A DNA stretch of 33,468 bases from Ruminococcus sp. (GTDB taxonomy: Bacteria; Bacillota; Clostridia; Oscillospirales; Acutalibacteraceae), in the NCBI GenBank assembly GCA_017403985.1, contig JAFRDE010000046.1, forward strand, positions 1 through 33,468, given 5' to 3'. A program made the translations under genes and the position numbers. Below the pieces are notes generated by a model. That model worked only from the letters and a program-made list of their open reading frames with translations. It had not been told where the DNA came from and made no database searches. Below are positions 1-8,573 of the stretch, piece after piece (positions within the stretch are counted from its first letter, which is position 1; each line of letters begins with the position of its first letter).

Positions 1-140
1 ATAAACCCCTTTAGGGGTAGCCAAAGAGGCAAAGACAATAAGGCTTGAACAAAGTTAAAGCCCGCGCCTTGAGACGCGGGTCAGTAACAGGGGCTTATAG
101 CCCCAGAGCAAACCACCCGTTTGACGGGTGGTCATGATTT
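1..140 (+). ncRNA. Probable omega RNA / right end of an IS200/IS605-type element
   Basis: Four hairpins follow one another: ACCCC-TTTA-GGGGT (5-17), CCCGCG...CGCGGG (61-80), GGGGCT-TAT-AGCCCC (90-104) and ACCACCCGT-TTG-ACGGGTGGT (112-132), the last followed by CATGATTT. A series of GC-rich stem-loops ending in a perfect hairpin at the element boundary is what the omega (guide) RNA region at the right end of TnpB-type IS200/IS605 elements looks like. If so, tnpB lies just left of the window on the plus strand, and bases after about 140 would be the flank-derived guide. The tnpB gene itself is not visible, so this is inference. It could also be a terminator cluster or another structured repeat. 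The element end lies directly downstream of glgB, an insertion that would do little harm. Confidence 0.5.
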
Positions 141-161
141 AAGTTGATCGGTAAATCTGTA

Positions 162-2054
162 CTACATCATCCGTAAAATGATCGCTTCAAAGGGTCTTAA
201 GCCGTAGCTCAGGCGATACGGCTTGCCGTCGCAGACGGCTCTTTCGGCTTCCAGCACGGGAAAGCCGCCCAGCTCCTCGGGGCCTCCGCCGCCGGGGACC
301 GTATCGTAGGTGCTGAATATCCTTTCGTACCTGCCCTCTTTCGGAACGCCGCAGGCGTAGCCGTGATGATGCCACGGCGAGAAGTTGCAGACGACAACCA
401 GCGCGCCGTCATAGTTATACGGATTTTTACGGATGTAGCTGATGATATTGGAATCGGGCCAGTCGCGGTTGATCCACTCGAAGATCCTGCTGTCCTTGGA
501 ATCGGCGTACAGCGCGGGATATTTCTTGTAGATCTCCAGCAGCCGGCGCATCGTCTTCATCACGTCCTGATGCGCGTCGTCCTCCGTCAGATACCAGTCG
601 AGGCTTTTGCTGAAGTCCCATTCCTCGATCTGGGCGAAGTCCTGTCCCATGAACAGGAGCTTCTTGCCCGGATGGGTGAACTGGAAGGTGTACAGCGCCT
701 TGACGCCGCCGAAACGGTCAAAGGAATTGCCGGGCTGTTTGGTCAGGATCGAGCCCTTGCCGGGGCATACGTCGTCGTGCGACAGCACGAGGATGAAGTT
801 CTCCGTAAAGGCGTAGTCGGGGATATGCGTCAGCACATGGTGATGGTTGCGCCTCTCATGAAAATCATAAGAGAGGTATTTTAAGGTATCGTACATCCAG
901 CCCATATTCCACTTGAAGGTGAAGCCTAAGCCGCCCTTGTGGATATCCTCGGTGATACCCTGTTCGATCGAAGAATCCTCGGCGATGATATAGCCGGTGG
1001 TCCTGTCCGTGACTTCGCTGCAGAGCTGCTTGAGGAAGTCGGTGCTCTCATAGTTGATATGACCGCCGTGGATATTCGGGGTGAATGTCGGACGGCTGAA
1101 ATCCGCGTACAGCATGGCGGCGACCGCGTCGACGCGCAGGGCGTCGATATGGAACTCGTTGATCCAGTAGAACGCCGAAGAGATCAAAAAGGAGCGCACC
1201 TCGGGCTTGCCGTGGTCATATGCCTTGGTGCCCCAGATCGGATACTCCGCGCGCAGGGGATCCGCCGACTCGTACAGAGGCGTGCCGTCAAATCTGCTCA
1301 TGGCGTAATCATCCTGCGGGAAATGGGCGGGTACCCAGTCGAGGATGACCGCGATCCCGTTCTGATGGAGCACATCGATCATGTATCTGAAATCATCCGG
1401 CGTTCCGTAGCGCGCGGTGGGCGCGTACTGACCGGTCACCTGGTAGCCCCACGAGGGATCATAGGGGTATTCGCAGATGCCCATGAGCTCGATATGGGTA
1501 TAGCCCATGTCGGCGACGTATGCGGCGAGCTGTTCGCCGAGCTCGCGATAGTTAAGGAACCCGTCCTCATCCTCCTCGCTCTTGTATTCCTTCTTCCACG
1601 AGCCGAGGTGGACCTCATAGATCGCCATCGGACTTTCTACGATCTTGGTATTGTCGCGGCGGCTCTGGTATTCTCCGTCCTTCCAGCGATATCCGTCAAG
1701 CCTGCCTACCACCGAGGCGTTATACGGCCGCAGCTGTGAACGAAAGGCGTAGGGATCGCTCTTTTGGCGCTTCATGCCGTCGGGACCGGTGATGACGTAG
1801 CGATAGGCAGCGCCCTCTTTCACGCCGGGGATAAAGACCTCCCAGACGCTGTCGCCGCGCTCCATCGGATACTCGCGCTCCCAGTCGTCGGCGTCGGTGA
1901 TGACCGCGACCTCGCGCGCGTTGGGAGCCCAGACGACAAAGCGCGTGCCGTTTTTGCCGTTCTCCTTACCGGGATGCGCCCCCATCTTTTGATAGACTTC
2001 ATAGTTCGTTCCCTGATGAAAATAGTAGCTGTCCGTGCCGGTGAATACGCCCAT
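162..2054 (-). CDS. glgB: 1,4-alpha-glucan branching enzyme
   Basis: Makes alpha-1,6 branches in glycogen in the cytoplasm by cutting and transferring alpha-1,4 chains. The 630-aa protein has the normal order: an N-terminal CBM48-like beta domain (about 10-110), a GH13 barrel and a C-terminal beta domain. The GH13 motifs are visible: region I DWVPAHF (239-245), region II DALRVDAV with nucleophile D309, region III IIAEDS with acid E359, and region IV LSHDDV with D427. Regions III and IV differ slightly from the usual AEEST and SHDEV, but the catalytic residues remain. The ATG at 2052-2054 is preceded by GGAGGG at good spacing. No other glycogen gene is in the window, so it appears as a single-gene unit with its own promoter. 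The call is firm; a role in building another branched storage glucan cannot be excluded. Confidence 0.95.
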   Translation of the reverse strand: MGVFTGTDSYYFHQGTNYEVYQKMGAHPGKENGKNGTRFVVWAPNAREVAVITDADDWEREYPMERGDSVWEVFIPGVKEGAAYRYVITGPDGMKRQKSDPYAFRSQLRPYNASVVGRLDGYRWKDGEYQSRRDNTKIVESPMAIYEVHLGSWKKEYKSEEDEDGFLNYRELGEQLAAYVADMGYTHIELMGICEYPYDPSWGYQVTGQYAPTARYGTPDDFRYMIDVLHQNGIAVILDWVPAHFPQDDYAMSRFDGTPLYESADPLRAEYPIWGTKAYDHGKPEVRSFLISSAFYWINEFHIDALRVDAVAAMLYADFSRPTFTPNIHGGHINYESTDFLKQLCSEVTDRTTGYIIAEDSSIEQGITEDIHKGGLGFTFKWNMGWMYDTLKYLSYDFHERRNHHHVLTHIPDYAFTENFILVLSHDDVCPGKGSILTKQPGNSFDRFGGVKALYTFQFTHPGKKLLFMGQDFAQIEEWDFSKSLDWYLTEDDAHQDVMKTMRRLLEIYKKYPALYADSKDSRIFEWINRDWPDSNIISYIRKNPYNYDGALVVVCNFSPWHHHGYACGVPKEGRYERIFSTYDTVPGGGGPEELGGFPVLEAERAVCDGKPYRLSYGLRPFEAIILRMM

Positions 2055-2096
2055 AGTAAACCCTCCAAAACATCTGTTATCCGGAAATATGTCTGC

Positions 2097-2125
2097 ATAA
2101 TAACATAAAACAGGGTATAAATCAA
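2097..2125 (-). promoter_or_regulatory. Predicted sigma-A promoter of glgB
   Basis: On the minus strand TTGATT (plus 2120-2125) and TATTAT (plus 2097-2102) are separated by 17 bases, about 45 bases before the glgB start. It is a near-consensus housekeeping promoter found by pattern only. Confidence 0.5.
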
Positions 2126-2255
2126 GACCGTATTCGTATATTTTCTACAAAAACCGACGTCAAATCGTTCCAACACGAACGATCGGGAGCTTGACCCGAT
2201 CGCAAAATATATATCCGTCCGCAGCAGGAAGCAATATATCTGTTATCATCACGCA

Positions 2256-2292
2256 AAACACGCAGGATATCGGCTGAATATCCTGCGTGTTT
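2256..2292 (-). terminator. Intrinsic terminator after the Cna-B surface protein gene
   Basis: A perfect 15-bp inverted repeat (2256-2270 with 2278-2292; core ACGCAGGATAT) ends in TTTT when read on the minus strand. It starts 10 bases past the stop codon of the surface protein gene. It separates that gene from glgB, which has its own promoter. Confidence 0.8.
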
Positions 2293-2302
2293 CATTATTA
2301 TG

Positions 2303-3851
2303 TTATTGATAATTCCGATGCGAACAGCCGTTCAGCCATTCTAACAGGTCTAAGGTGTGATCAAAGTCCGCGTCGGCGGTCGCGCCCACGGTAACGGTCG
2401 CTGTTTGTGAGGCGCCATCGCTGTAGCGCCAGCTCCACGCGCGCTCCTCGGTCACGGTGTAGTCGCCTGCCGGGAGCCTGGCAACGGTAACGGAGCCGTT
2501 GGTTTCACCCGCCTTGAGTACGATCGCGACCGTCAAGCCGATGTTATCCGGTCCCGATACTGCGTAGACATAGGACTGCTCTTTCGCTTTTGCGGAAGCC
2601 GGGCGGGCAGCCGTGATCTGCAGCTTGCCAGTGTCGCCCGCCGGTTCGGTAGGAGTCGGACCGGGATGCTCTGTCGGCGCGGAAGTCGGCGATTCTGTGG
2701 GAGCCTCGGTCGGCGCCTGCGTGGGTTCGGTAGGATCGGTACCGCCTGACTTCGTATTGACGACGTCCCAGTTATTCTTGCCGCAATACTCAGCCGTATA
2801 GCCGGCAGGGACTTCCTCGCGGATGTAATAATCCTTGCCGTAATCCTCACTGTCCTTCGGTATCTCGAGCGCCCATACCCAGCCGTTTTCGCCGTTGCTG
2901 TCGCCCTTCTTCACTTCGACGGGAGAGCCGCGCACCTCCTTCTCACTGCCATCGTCCTTATAATAAACGTGTATCTTCACGCTTTCGGGACGGTCCTCTT
3001 CTTTATCGTCCTTCCAGTACTTGGTAGCGCCGACAACTTCTCCGTGGTCGCTTCCGTGGAACTTGACGTTGATGACGTTGCTGGTCAGCTCATAATCGCG
3101 GAAGAGATTGAGCGAATAGCCCGTAATGCTCCAGTAGCCGTCAAACGGCTGATACATCACCGGGATATGGATGTTGCTCTCGGGATAGTAATACTTGATG
3201 ATCGCGTCGATCACCATCTCCATCAAGCCGGTCACAAGCTCGGTGCCCTCGAAGTCCATCGGGAGCTTCAGATCGCCCATACCGTATTTCTTCACGGTGA
3301 ACTCGGTCGACCATTTCAAAAACGGATTGGTATGCTTCTCTTTCACCTTTTTCAGGCAGAGTCCGGTGCTCAGGTATTTTTTGATCTGCAGCTCGATGAA
3401 TTCGTCGGTAGCTATTTCGCTGACTGCGTTGTCTCCCATCGTGGAGGAGATGCCGTCCTTGACGTTTTGGGTCGCATCTTCAAGACCCGGCAGATCGGTG
3501 ATTTTATAATCTCCGAGTATGCCGCTCATGCACGGCGTGTAGATATTGATCGTGTCTCCACCCATACGATCGGCATAATCCTTCTGCACCTTGCTCATCA
3601 GCATCAGGAAGACGTACTCGGGAACCTCGCCGTCTTCAAAATTCAGCCATCGCTTGTAGATACTGACGTCCCACGCGGCGGTGTTGGTGACCGTCGTCTT
3701 TATAGTTCTCCCGGACGATCTCGCCGTGCGCCGGCTGATTGATCGCAAGAGAACACCCCGCGGCGCTCACGGTAAAGGGAGCGGCGGTTAACACGGCAGC
3801 CAGTATGGTCAGTATCAACAGTAAGCTGATCGGTTTTCGGAGTTTTTTCAT
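2303..3851 (-). pseudogene. Secreted Cna-B repeat surface protein, frameshifted near its N-terminus
   Basis: Two overlapping frames make one protein. The first, from ATG at 3851 (ribosome site GGAGG), encodes a Sec signal peptide: MKKLRKP, a hydrophobic core, and cleavage near VSAA. It goes out of frame within about 3685-3712, where the sequence reads GACGACGGTC. Dropping one G there would join it to the second frame, which continues TNTAAWDVSIYKRW and runs to 2303. The mature part has an unassigned domain of about 250 aa and a Cna-B/SpaA-like domain (PESVKIHVYYKDDG through YIREEVPAGYTAEY). A Thr/Pro linker of TEPTxAPTE units and a second beta-sandwich follow. No LPXTG motif or C-terminal membrane helix is seen; the end WLNGCSHRNYQ lacks an anchor. 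The body of the gene shows no other damage, so the shift is either a recent mutation, phase variation or a sequencing error. Its function is probably surface adhesion. Confidence 0.7.
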
Positions 3852-4100
3852 GATGTGCCTCCGTAAAAAGCAGGTCGACCGGGTTCAAATTGTTTCCGGA
3901 TAGAAGCGTTTTTCTGATCATATAATTATTCAGTTTATATTTTATCATATGCTTTCGCAAAAGTCATCCTCTTTTTCACTTTTTTATTCGGTTTCTCTGT
4001 TGTTTTTTCTGATGTATCTTATCGCGGAGGGCAACAATTGAATCATTTTGCGGCAAGGCGTTTCTTTGTGTAAAATAGGCAAAAAAGATTCCTCATACGA

Positions 4101-4128
4101 TTGACATTACAGCATTTTGTGATAAAAT
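4101..4128 (+). promoter_or_regulatory. Predicted promoter of the molybdenum hydroxylase locus
   Basis: TTGACA (4101-4106) and TAAAAT (4123-4128) are 16 bases apart and lie about 58 bases upstream of the preferred start at 4186. The rest of the gap 3852-4185 is AT-rich and shows nothing else I can name. Confidence 0.55.
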
Positions 4129-4185
4129 ATAAATAACTATATCAACATTTGATTTACGATGATTTTTGTGACAGGAGACAGCGAA

Positions 4186-4794
4186 ATGGTGGACAAATCG
4201 CGCCTTGCCGCGGTGATACCGGCGGCGGGACTGAGCTCCCGAATGGGGGCTTTCAAGCCGCTGCTGCCCGTCGGCGATAAAACGATGATCGAAGCCTCTG
4301 TCTGCAGCGCGCTGTCGTGTGCGGACCGTGCCGTCGTTGTTCTCGGTTGGCGCGGCGAAGAGATCAGAGAAAAGCTGTCGGAGCGCTTCGCCGGTCGGCT
4401 GATCTTCACCGAGAATCCCGATTACGCATCGACAGACATGTTCCGCTCTGTCAGGATCGCGCTGGAAGCGATCGGCAGCTGTGACGCTTTCTTTATCGCC
4501 CCTGCCGATATGCCGATGATCTCCCCTGCCGTTTATCGGCTTCTGGCGGCGTCATTTACCGAAGATGACGGGATTTTGATCCCTGTTACGGACGATAAGA
4601 GAGGTCATCCTCCGCTGATCTCCTCGCGGCTGATCCCGGATATCCTCGCATATGACGGAACGGAAGGCTTGAGAGGGTTTTATCGCACGCGAAAGGTCAG
4701 ACAGTTCGCCGTCGATGACACGGGGATCCTGAAAGACGCCGACACGCCCGAGGATTATCGGAATTTAATAAGCAACAAAGCAACAAAGAGATAG
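4186..4794 (+). CDS. MocA/YgfJ-like molybdenum cofactor cytidylyltransferase
   Basis: A nucleotidyltransferase of the MobA-like NTP_transf_3 family. Relatives load CMP onto molybdopterin to make the MCD form of the cofactor used by xanthine dehydrogenase-type enzymes. The N-terminal NTP-binding signature reads IPAAGLSSRMGAFKPLL, and the metal-binding aspartate lies in APADMP. The second half has the RGHPP segment seen in the family. I place the start at ATG 4186 (MVDKSRLAAVIP), which has AGGAG 8 bases upstream; the in-frame ATG at 4159 lacks a good site. That gives 202 aa, a normal length. The gene precedes two molybdenum hydroxylases on the same strand, which supports this role over guanylyl transfer (MobA). 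YgfJ-type proteins are recognised markers of selenium-dependent molybdenum hydroxylase loci. Confidence 0.85.
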   Translation: MVDKSRLAAVIPAAGLSSRMGAFKPLLPVGDKTMIEASVCSALSCADRAVVVLGWRGEEIREKLSERFAGRLIFTENPDYASTDMFRSVRIALEAIGSCDAFFIAPADMPMISPAVYRLLAASFTEDDGILIPVTDDKRGHPPLISSRLIPDILAYDGTEGLRGFYRTRKVRQFAVDDTGILKDADTPEDYRNLISNKATKR

Positions 4795-4806
4795 GTTGAC
4801 AGTCTC

Positions 4807-4844
4807 AGATAACGGGAATCGAACCCCAACCGCCGACTCCCGTT
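4807..4844. repeat. Imperfect hairpin containing a tRNA T-arm-like remnant
   Basis: AACGGGAATCG (4811-4821) pairs with CGACTCCCGTT (4834-4844) with one mismatch. Bases 4807-4827 match 17107-17127, the T-arm plus acceptor strand of the tRNA-Ala-like sequence, at 20 of 21 positions. Read on the minus strand it is GGTTCGATTCCCGTTATCT, a tRNA 3'-end-like stretch, but no tRNA body can be built around it. It lies between the cytidylyltransferase and xanthine dehydrogenase genes and could act as a partial terminator, although no T-run follows. Confidence 0.45.
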
Positions 4845-4898
4845 ACCTTACCCGATCCATATATCAATAATCCTTTATAATAAGGAAGGTGTTCCATA

Positions 4899-7043
4899 TT
4901 GAGAGAAATATGCAAATCCGTGAAAAAGAAAGACCACGATCCCAAGATCGAAGGTCGGTCGGTATATGTCGCCGACTACAACACAACTGCCGACGGCAGA
5001 GAGATCCTCTGCGGCAAGCTGCTGCATTCTACGCTTGCCAAGGCTGAGGTGAAAGCCATCAGGCTTCCCGAGATGCCCGAGGGCTATCTGTATGTCGACG
5101 CGTCCGATATCCCCGGCGACAACAACGTCAACATCGTGCTGGACGATACGCCCGTATTCTGCCGCGGCGTTGTGGAATACATCGGCGAGCCGATCGGCAT
5201 GATCGTCGGTCCCGATGAAAAGGTCGTTGATCGTCTGCTCAAAGAAACCGTCGTCGAATATAATGAGCTCGAGCCGGTTCTCGACATACGCAAGGGTACC
5301 GAATTCTTCTTCAGCTATGAGTTCGGTCACGGCGATATGGAAAAGGCGTTTGCCGAGGCAGACAAGGTCTATGAGGAAGAGTTCGAAACAGGCTATCAGG
5401 ATCAGGCGTATCTGGAACCTCAGGGCATGATGGCTGAACCCGAAGCGAACGGCAGGATGTTTGTACACGGTTCGCTGCAGTGCGCCTACTATGTTCACGG
5501 AGCAGTCGCCAGAGCATTGGGCGTCGGTCCCGACGGCGTGCATGTTCTGCAGGATGTGACAGGCGGCGGCTTCGGCGGAAAAGAAGATTTCCCGTCCAAT
5601 ATCGGCTGTCAGGTCGCCGTCGCGGCAAAAAAAGCCGGCAAGCCCGTGCGCTGTGTATTCGGCAGGAGAGAAGATCTGGAATTCACGCCCAAGCGCCATC
5701 CCGCGCTGTGCAAATACAAGGTCGCCGTCAAGGACGGCAGAGTGACGGCGGTCGACGCCGACGTCCTCTTCAACGCAGGCGGCTATTCCACGCTGAGCGC
5801 CGTCGTGCTCCAGCGCGGCATCATCGCCGCCACCGGCGTATATGATATCCCCAACGTCCATGTCACGGGCAAGGCTGTCAAAACCAATACCAACCCGTGC
5901 GGCGCCTACCGCGGATTCGGCGCGCCGCAGACCTTCTTCGCGATGGAGATGATGATGTCCCACATCGCGCAGGATCTGGGCGAGGATACCATCGCCTTCA
6001 AAGAAAGGCATTTCGTCAAGAAAGGCGATACGACCTCCACCAACGGAAAATATCACTTCCCGGTCCCGCTGCCGGCGATGGTCGATGAGATCGACGCGCT
6101 GAGTGAAATGAAAAAGAAGCATCGGGAATACGCGAAGCCGCAGACCGGCAGATACCGCAGAGGAATGGGCTTCTCGGCGATCTTCCACGGCGCGGGCTTC
6201 ACCGGATCGGGAGAGCGTGATCTCATCAAGGCGACCGCCAAGCTCCGCAAGTATCCCGACGGCACTGTCGAGGTGCTCGCCTCTAACGGCGACATCGGTC
6301 AGGGCGTTCGCACGACCTTCCCGAAGATCGTTGCCCATGAGCTGAACATCCCTCTCGAAAAGGTATACTACTCCCATCCCGACACCGCCCGGGTGCCCGA
6401 CTCGGGACCCACGGTCGCGTCGCGTTCGCTGATGGTCGTCGGCGAGCTGCTGCGAAAAGCGGCGATCAAGCTCCGCGATATCTGGGTCGAGGGCGAAGAG
6501 CAGGAGGTCGAGGAGCATTACAAGGAACCCGACTTTATGATCCCGTTCTATCTCGACCGCTTTGAGGGCGACGCATATCCCACCTACGCGTGGGCGACGA
6601 ACGCCGTAGAGGTCGAGGTCGACACCTACACAGGCATGACGAAGATCGTCGGCGCTTACGGCTCGTTTGACGTCGGTACCCCCGTCGATTACAACATCGT
6701 CGTCGGTCAGATGGAGGGCGGCTTCCTGCAAGGATTAGGTTACGCTTCGATCGAGAAGATGAACTACGACGGCAAGGGACGTATCCGCAACAACAGCTAC
6801 ACCGATTATCTGATCCCCACCGCGATGGATGTACCGAACCTGAAAGCGGTCATGCATGTGGAGGAATATCCCGACGGCCCCTACGGAGCCAAGGGAGCGG
6901 GCGAGCTGCCGCTGGTCGGCGCGGCTCCCGCGTATATCGAAGCGGTAGAACAGGCGCTCGGCGGAGCGGCGGCGCATAAGCTGAATTTTGCGCCCTTCAA
7001 CGCCGAAGACGTGATCGCGGAGTTAAGTAAGGAGGTTCAGTGA
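4899..7043 (+). CDS. xdhA: Xanthine dehydrogenase-family molybdenum-binding subunit
   Basis: The catalytic, molybdopterin-binding subunit of a three-protein hydroxylase that oxidises purines or related N-heterocycles, passing electrons to the 2Fe-2S and FAD subunits encoded next. At 714 aa it is slightly shorter than many homologues. The first 130 residues form the Ald_Xan_dh a/b hammerhead-type domain. Cofactor-binding motifs follow: QDQAYLEPQG (167-176), GGGFGGKED (222-230) and GAYRGFGAPQ (335-344). Near the C-terminus GAKGAGEL (663-670) carries the expected catalytic Glu (E669). The start is TTG at 4899 with AAGGAAGG in front. The stop overlaps the ATG of the next gene by one base, so the two are translationally coupled. 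Substrate (xanthine, hypoxanthine or another) cannot be fixed from the sequence. Confidence 0.9.
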   Translation: MREICKSVKKKDHDPKIEGRSVYVADYNTTADGREILCGKLLHSTLAKAEVKAIRLPEMPEGYLYVDASDIPGDNNVNIVLDDTPVFCRGVVEYIGEPIGMIVGPDEKVVDRLLKETVVEYNELEPVLDIRKGTEFFFSYEFGHGDMEKAFAEADKVYEEEFETGYQDQAYLEPQGMMAEPEANGRMFVHGSLQCAYYVHGAVARALGVGPDGVHVLQDVTGGGFGGKEDFPSNIGCQVAVAAKKAGKPVRCVFGRREDLEFTPKRHPALCKYKVAVKDGRVTAVDADVLFNAGGYSTLSAVVLQRGIIAATGVYDIPNVHVTGKAVKTNTNPCGAYRGFGAPQTFFAMEMMMSHIAQDLGEDTIAFKERHFVKKGDTTSTNGKYHFPVPLPAMVDEIDALSEMKKKHREYAKPQTGRYRRGMGFSAIFHGAGFTGSGERDLIKATAKLRKYPDGTVEVLASNGDIGQGVRTTFPKIVAHELNIPLEKVYYSHPDTARVPDSGPTVASRSLMVVGELLRKAAIKLRDIWVEGEEQEVEEHYKEPDFMIPFYLDRFEGDAYPTYAWATNAVEVEVDTYTGMTKIVGAYGSFDVGTPVDYNIVVGQMEGGFLQGLGYASIEKMNYDGKGRIRNNSYTDYLIPTAMDVPNLKAVMHVEEYPDGPYGAKGAGELPLVGAAPAYIEAVEQALGGAAAHKLNFAPFNAEDVIAELSKEVQ

Positions 7044-7516
7044 TGAATGAGATTCGCTTTACCTTGAACAGAAAAGAAACGACCTACGCAGGCTCGGCTG
7101 CCGACAGACTGCTGGAAGTCCTGCGTGATAGCTATGATATGAAAAGCGTGAAATGCGGCTGTAAAGAGGGCGAATGCGGCGCGTGCGCGGTGCTGATCGA
7201 CGGCGTGCTGATCAACTCCTGCTGTGTCGCGATGGGCGCTGTGGACGGTCATGAGATCATGACGGTGGAAGGGTTTCGTGAAACCGAACAGTTTGCGGCG
7301 CTGTCAAAAGCGTTTGCCGAACTCAGCGCGGTACAGTGCGGCTTCTGCATCCCCGGCATGATTCTCGCGGCACAGAGCGTGCTCAGCAAAAACGCCCATC
7401 CCACCGAGGATGAGGTGCGGGAAGGACTCTCGGGCAACATCTGCCGCTGCACAGGCTACAACGCCATCGTCAACGCTGTATTGAACGCCGCAAAGGAGGG
7501 TGACGGATTATGGTAA
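7043..7516 (+). CDS. xdhC: Xanthine dehydrogenase-family 2Fe-2S subunit
   Basis: Small electron-transfer subunit with two [2Fe-2S] clusters, linking the Mo centre to FAD. In the 157-aa product the N-terminal plant-ferredoxin-like cluster uses C40, C45, C48 and C60 (CGCKEGECGACAV). The C-terminal helical domain uses C99, C102, C134 and C136 (QCGFCIPGM; GNICRCTGY). All eight ligands are present. ATG 7043 is preferred because GGAGG lies 7 bases before it; an in-frame GTG three bases upstream is less well placed. The gene overlaps its neighbours at both ends (TGATG at the start, 7 bases at the end), typical of subunits made in fixed ratio. Confidence 0.93.
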   Translation: MNEIRFTLNRKETTYAGSAADRLLEVLRDSYDMKSVKCGCKEGECGACAVLIDGVLINSCCVAMGAVDGHEIMTVEGFRETEQFAALSKAFAELSAVQCGFCIPGMILAAQSVLSKNAHPTEDEVREGLSGNICRCTGYNAIVNAVLNAAKEGDGLW

Positions 7517-8322
7517 ACGGATATAAGCCGGCTACGTTACGGGAAGCTGTCGATATCAGATCCCGTGAAAGCGTGATCCCTTATGCGGGCGGCACCGACC
7601 TGATGGTGCAGAACAAAGCGAACGCCGTCTATCTCTTTCTCAACGATATCGACGAGATCAGACAGATCGCCGACGACAGCGAATACATCCGCATCGGCGC
7701 GGCGGTGACCTTTACCGAGGCGCTCGCGAGCGATCTGGTGCCGCAATTAATGAAAGAAGCCGTTTCCAAAATCGCCGCTCCCGCGATCCGCAACGCCGGC
7801 ACCTTCGGCGGCAACATCGGCAACGGCTCCGATAAGGCGGACTCCGTTTTAGCAGGCTTCGCGATGGACGGGCGCGTCCGTTTGGTATCGGCAGGCGGCG
7901 AGCGCGTGATCCCTTTTGACGATTTCTGCGTGCGCCGCGGCGTGACCAATATCAAAGACGACGAGCTGATCGCTGAGATCCTGCTCCCGAAGGACAAATG
8001 CGCTATGCCGTACTATTATCATAAGGTAGGCGGCAGAAACGCGTTGGCGATCTCGCGCGTTGCGCTGGCAGGCGTATACGACGTACAGGACGGCGTGATC
8101 AGCTACATTTCCCTGACCGTGATCGGCGAGGGCAAGTTCACCCGTTACCGCGACGTTGAAGCAGAATTGATCGGCAAGACGGTCGAAGAAGTACAGGCAC
8201 ATATCGATGATTATGTGCGCCTGTTCATCGATCGGATGACCTTTACACGAGGCAGAGTCTCGGCTGAATACCGCAAGACGGTTATCGGCAACCTGATCAG
8301 GGATTATCTGATGACGCTGTAG
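7510..8322 (+). CDS. xdhB: Xanthine dehydrogenase-family FAD-binding subunit
   Basis: FAD subunit that takes electrons from the 2Fe-2S clusters and delivers them to NAD+ or another acceptor. The 270-aa protein has the PCMH-type FAD-binding fold: PYAGGTDLMV near residue 25 and RNAGTFGGNIGNGS near residue 97 contact the flavin. A CO dehydrogenase flavoprotein C-terminal-like domain follows from about residue 165. The start ATG 7510 has GGAGGG just upstream and overlaps the previous gene by 7 bases. This is the only FAD subunit in the locus, yet a second hydroxylase without a FAD domain follows at 8637. It may therefore serve both enzymes; that is inference. Confidence 0.92.
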   Translation: MVNGYKPATLREAVDIRSRESVIPYAGGTDLMVQNKANAVYLFLNDIDEIRQIADDSEYIRIGAAVTFTEALASDLVPQLMKEAVSKIAAPAIRNAGTFGGNIGNGSDKADSVLAGFAMDGRVRLVSAGGERVIPFDDFCVRRGVTNIKDDELIAEILLPKDKCAMPYYYHKVGGRNALAISRVALAGVYDVQDGVISYISLTVIGEGKFTRYRDVEAELIGKTVEEVQAHIDDYVRLFIDRMTFTRGRVSAEYRKTVIGNLIRDYLMTL

Positions 8323-8367
8323 TTGAATACGCATCGGAGAGATAAAGGCGTTTTCTCATCTACAAAA

Positions 8368-8392
8368 AGGCTCCCTTTGGGAAAGGGAGCCT
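8368..8392. repeat. Perfect 11-bp hairpin AGGCTCCCTTT / AAAGGGAGCCT
   Basis: The arms 8368-8378 and 8382-8392 pair perfectly around GGG, with five A before the stem on the plus strand. On the minus strand it would resemble a terminator, but no minus-strand gene precedes it. It begins the repeat-rich stretch in the 314-base gap 8323-8636 after the FAD subunit gene. It may stop or weaken transcription from the upstream operon. Confidence 0.5.
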
Positions 8393-8422
8393 GCGACCGC
8401 GGCAATCCCGCAAACCTCTTGC

Positions 8423-8573
8423 TGTCATTGCGAGGGAGCTTGCGACCGTGGCAATCCCACAAAGAGGAGCAGGGTATTTCTCTCACATCAAACAGTATTA
8501 ACGCCAAGGGGATTGCCACAGCCTGCCCCTTCGGGGCACCTCCCGCAGGGAGGCTATGGGCTTCGCAATGACA
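8423..8573. mobile_element. MITE/REP-like palindromic repeat element
   Basis: Nested inverted repeats lie between two enzyme genes. The outer arms are TGTCATTGCGA (8423-8433) and TCGCAATGACA (8563-8573); the inner arms are GTGGCAATCCC (8448-8458) and GGGATTGCCAC (8509-8519). The stretch TGCGACCGTGGCAATCCC also occurs about 50 bases earlier (from 8392) as TGCGACCGCGGCAATCCC, a partial second copy outside the outer arms. TCATTGCGAG...GCAATCCC palindromes of this kind are dispersed non-coding repeats in many bacterial genomes. No transposase and no credible gene is present, although an open frame crosses it. It probably forms large hairpins in RNA and may uncouple expression of the flanking genes. 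Confidence 0.65.

Noticed and set aside
939-1739. 266-codon plus-strand frame inside glgB
   Set aside because: Antisense to a complete branching enzyme with all catalytic motifs. No ribosome site or family resemblance.
4875-6731. 618-codon open frame on the minus strand opposite the molybdenum-binding subunit
   Set aside because: It is the antisense shadow of a GC-rich gene whose plus-strand product has complete family motifs. The antisense translation has no recognisable domain.
8323-8571. Open frames on both strands in the gap after the FAD subunit gene
   Set aside because: They are translations of the palindromic repeat element and lack ribosome sites and protein-like composition.
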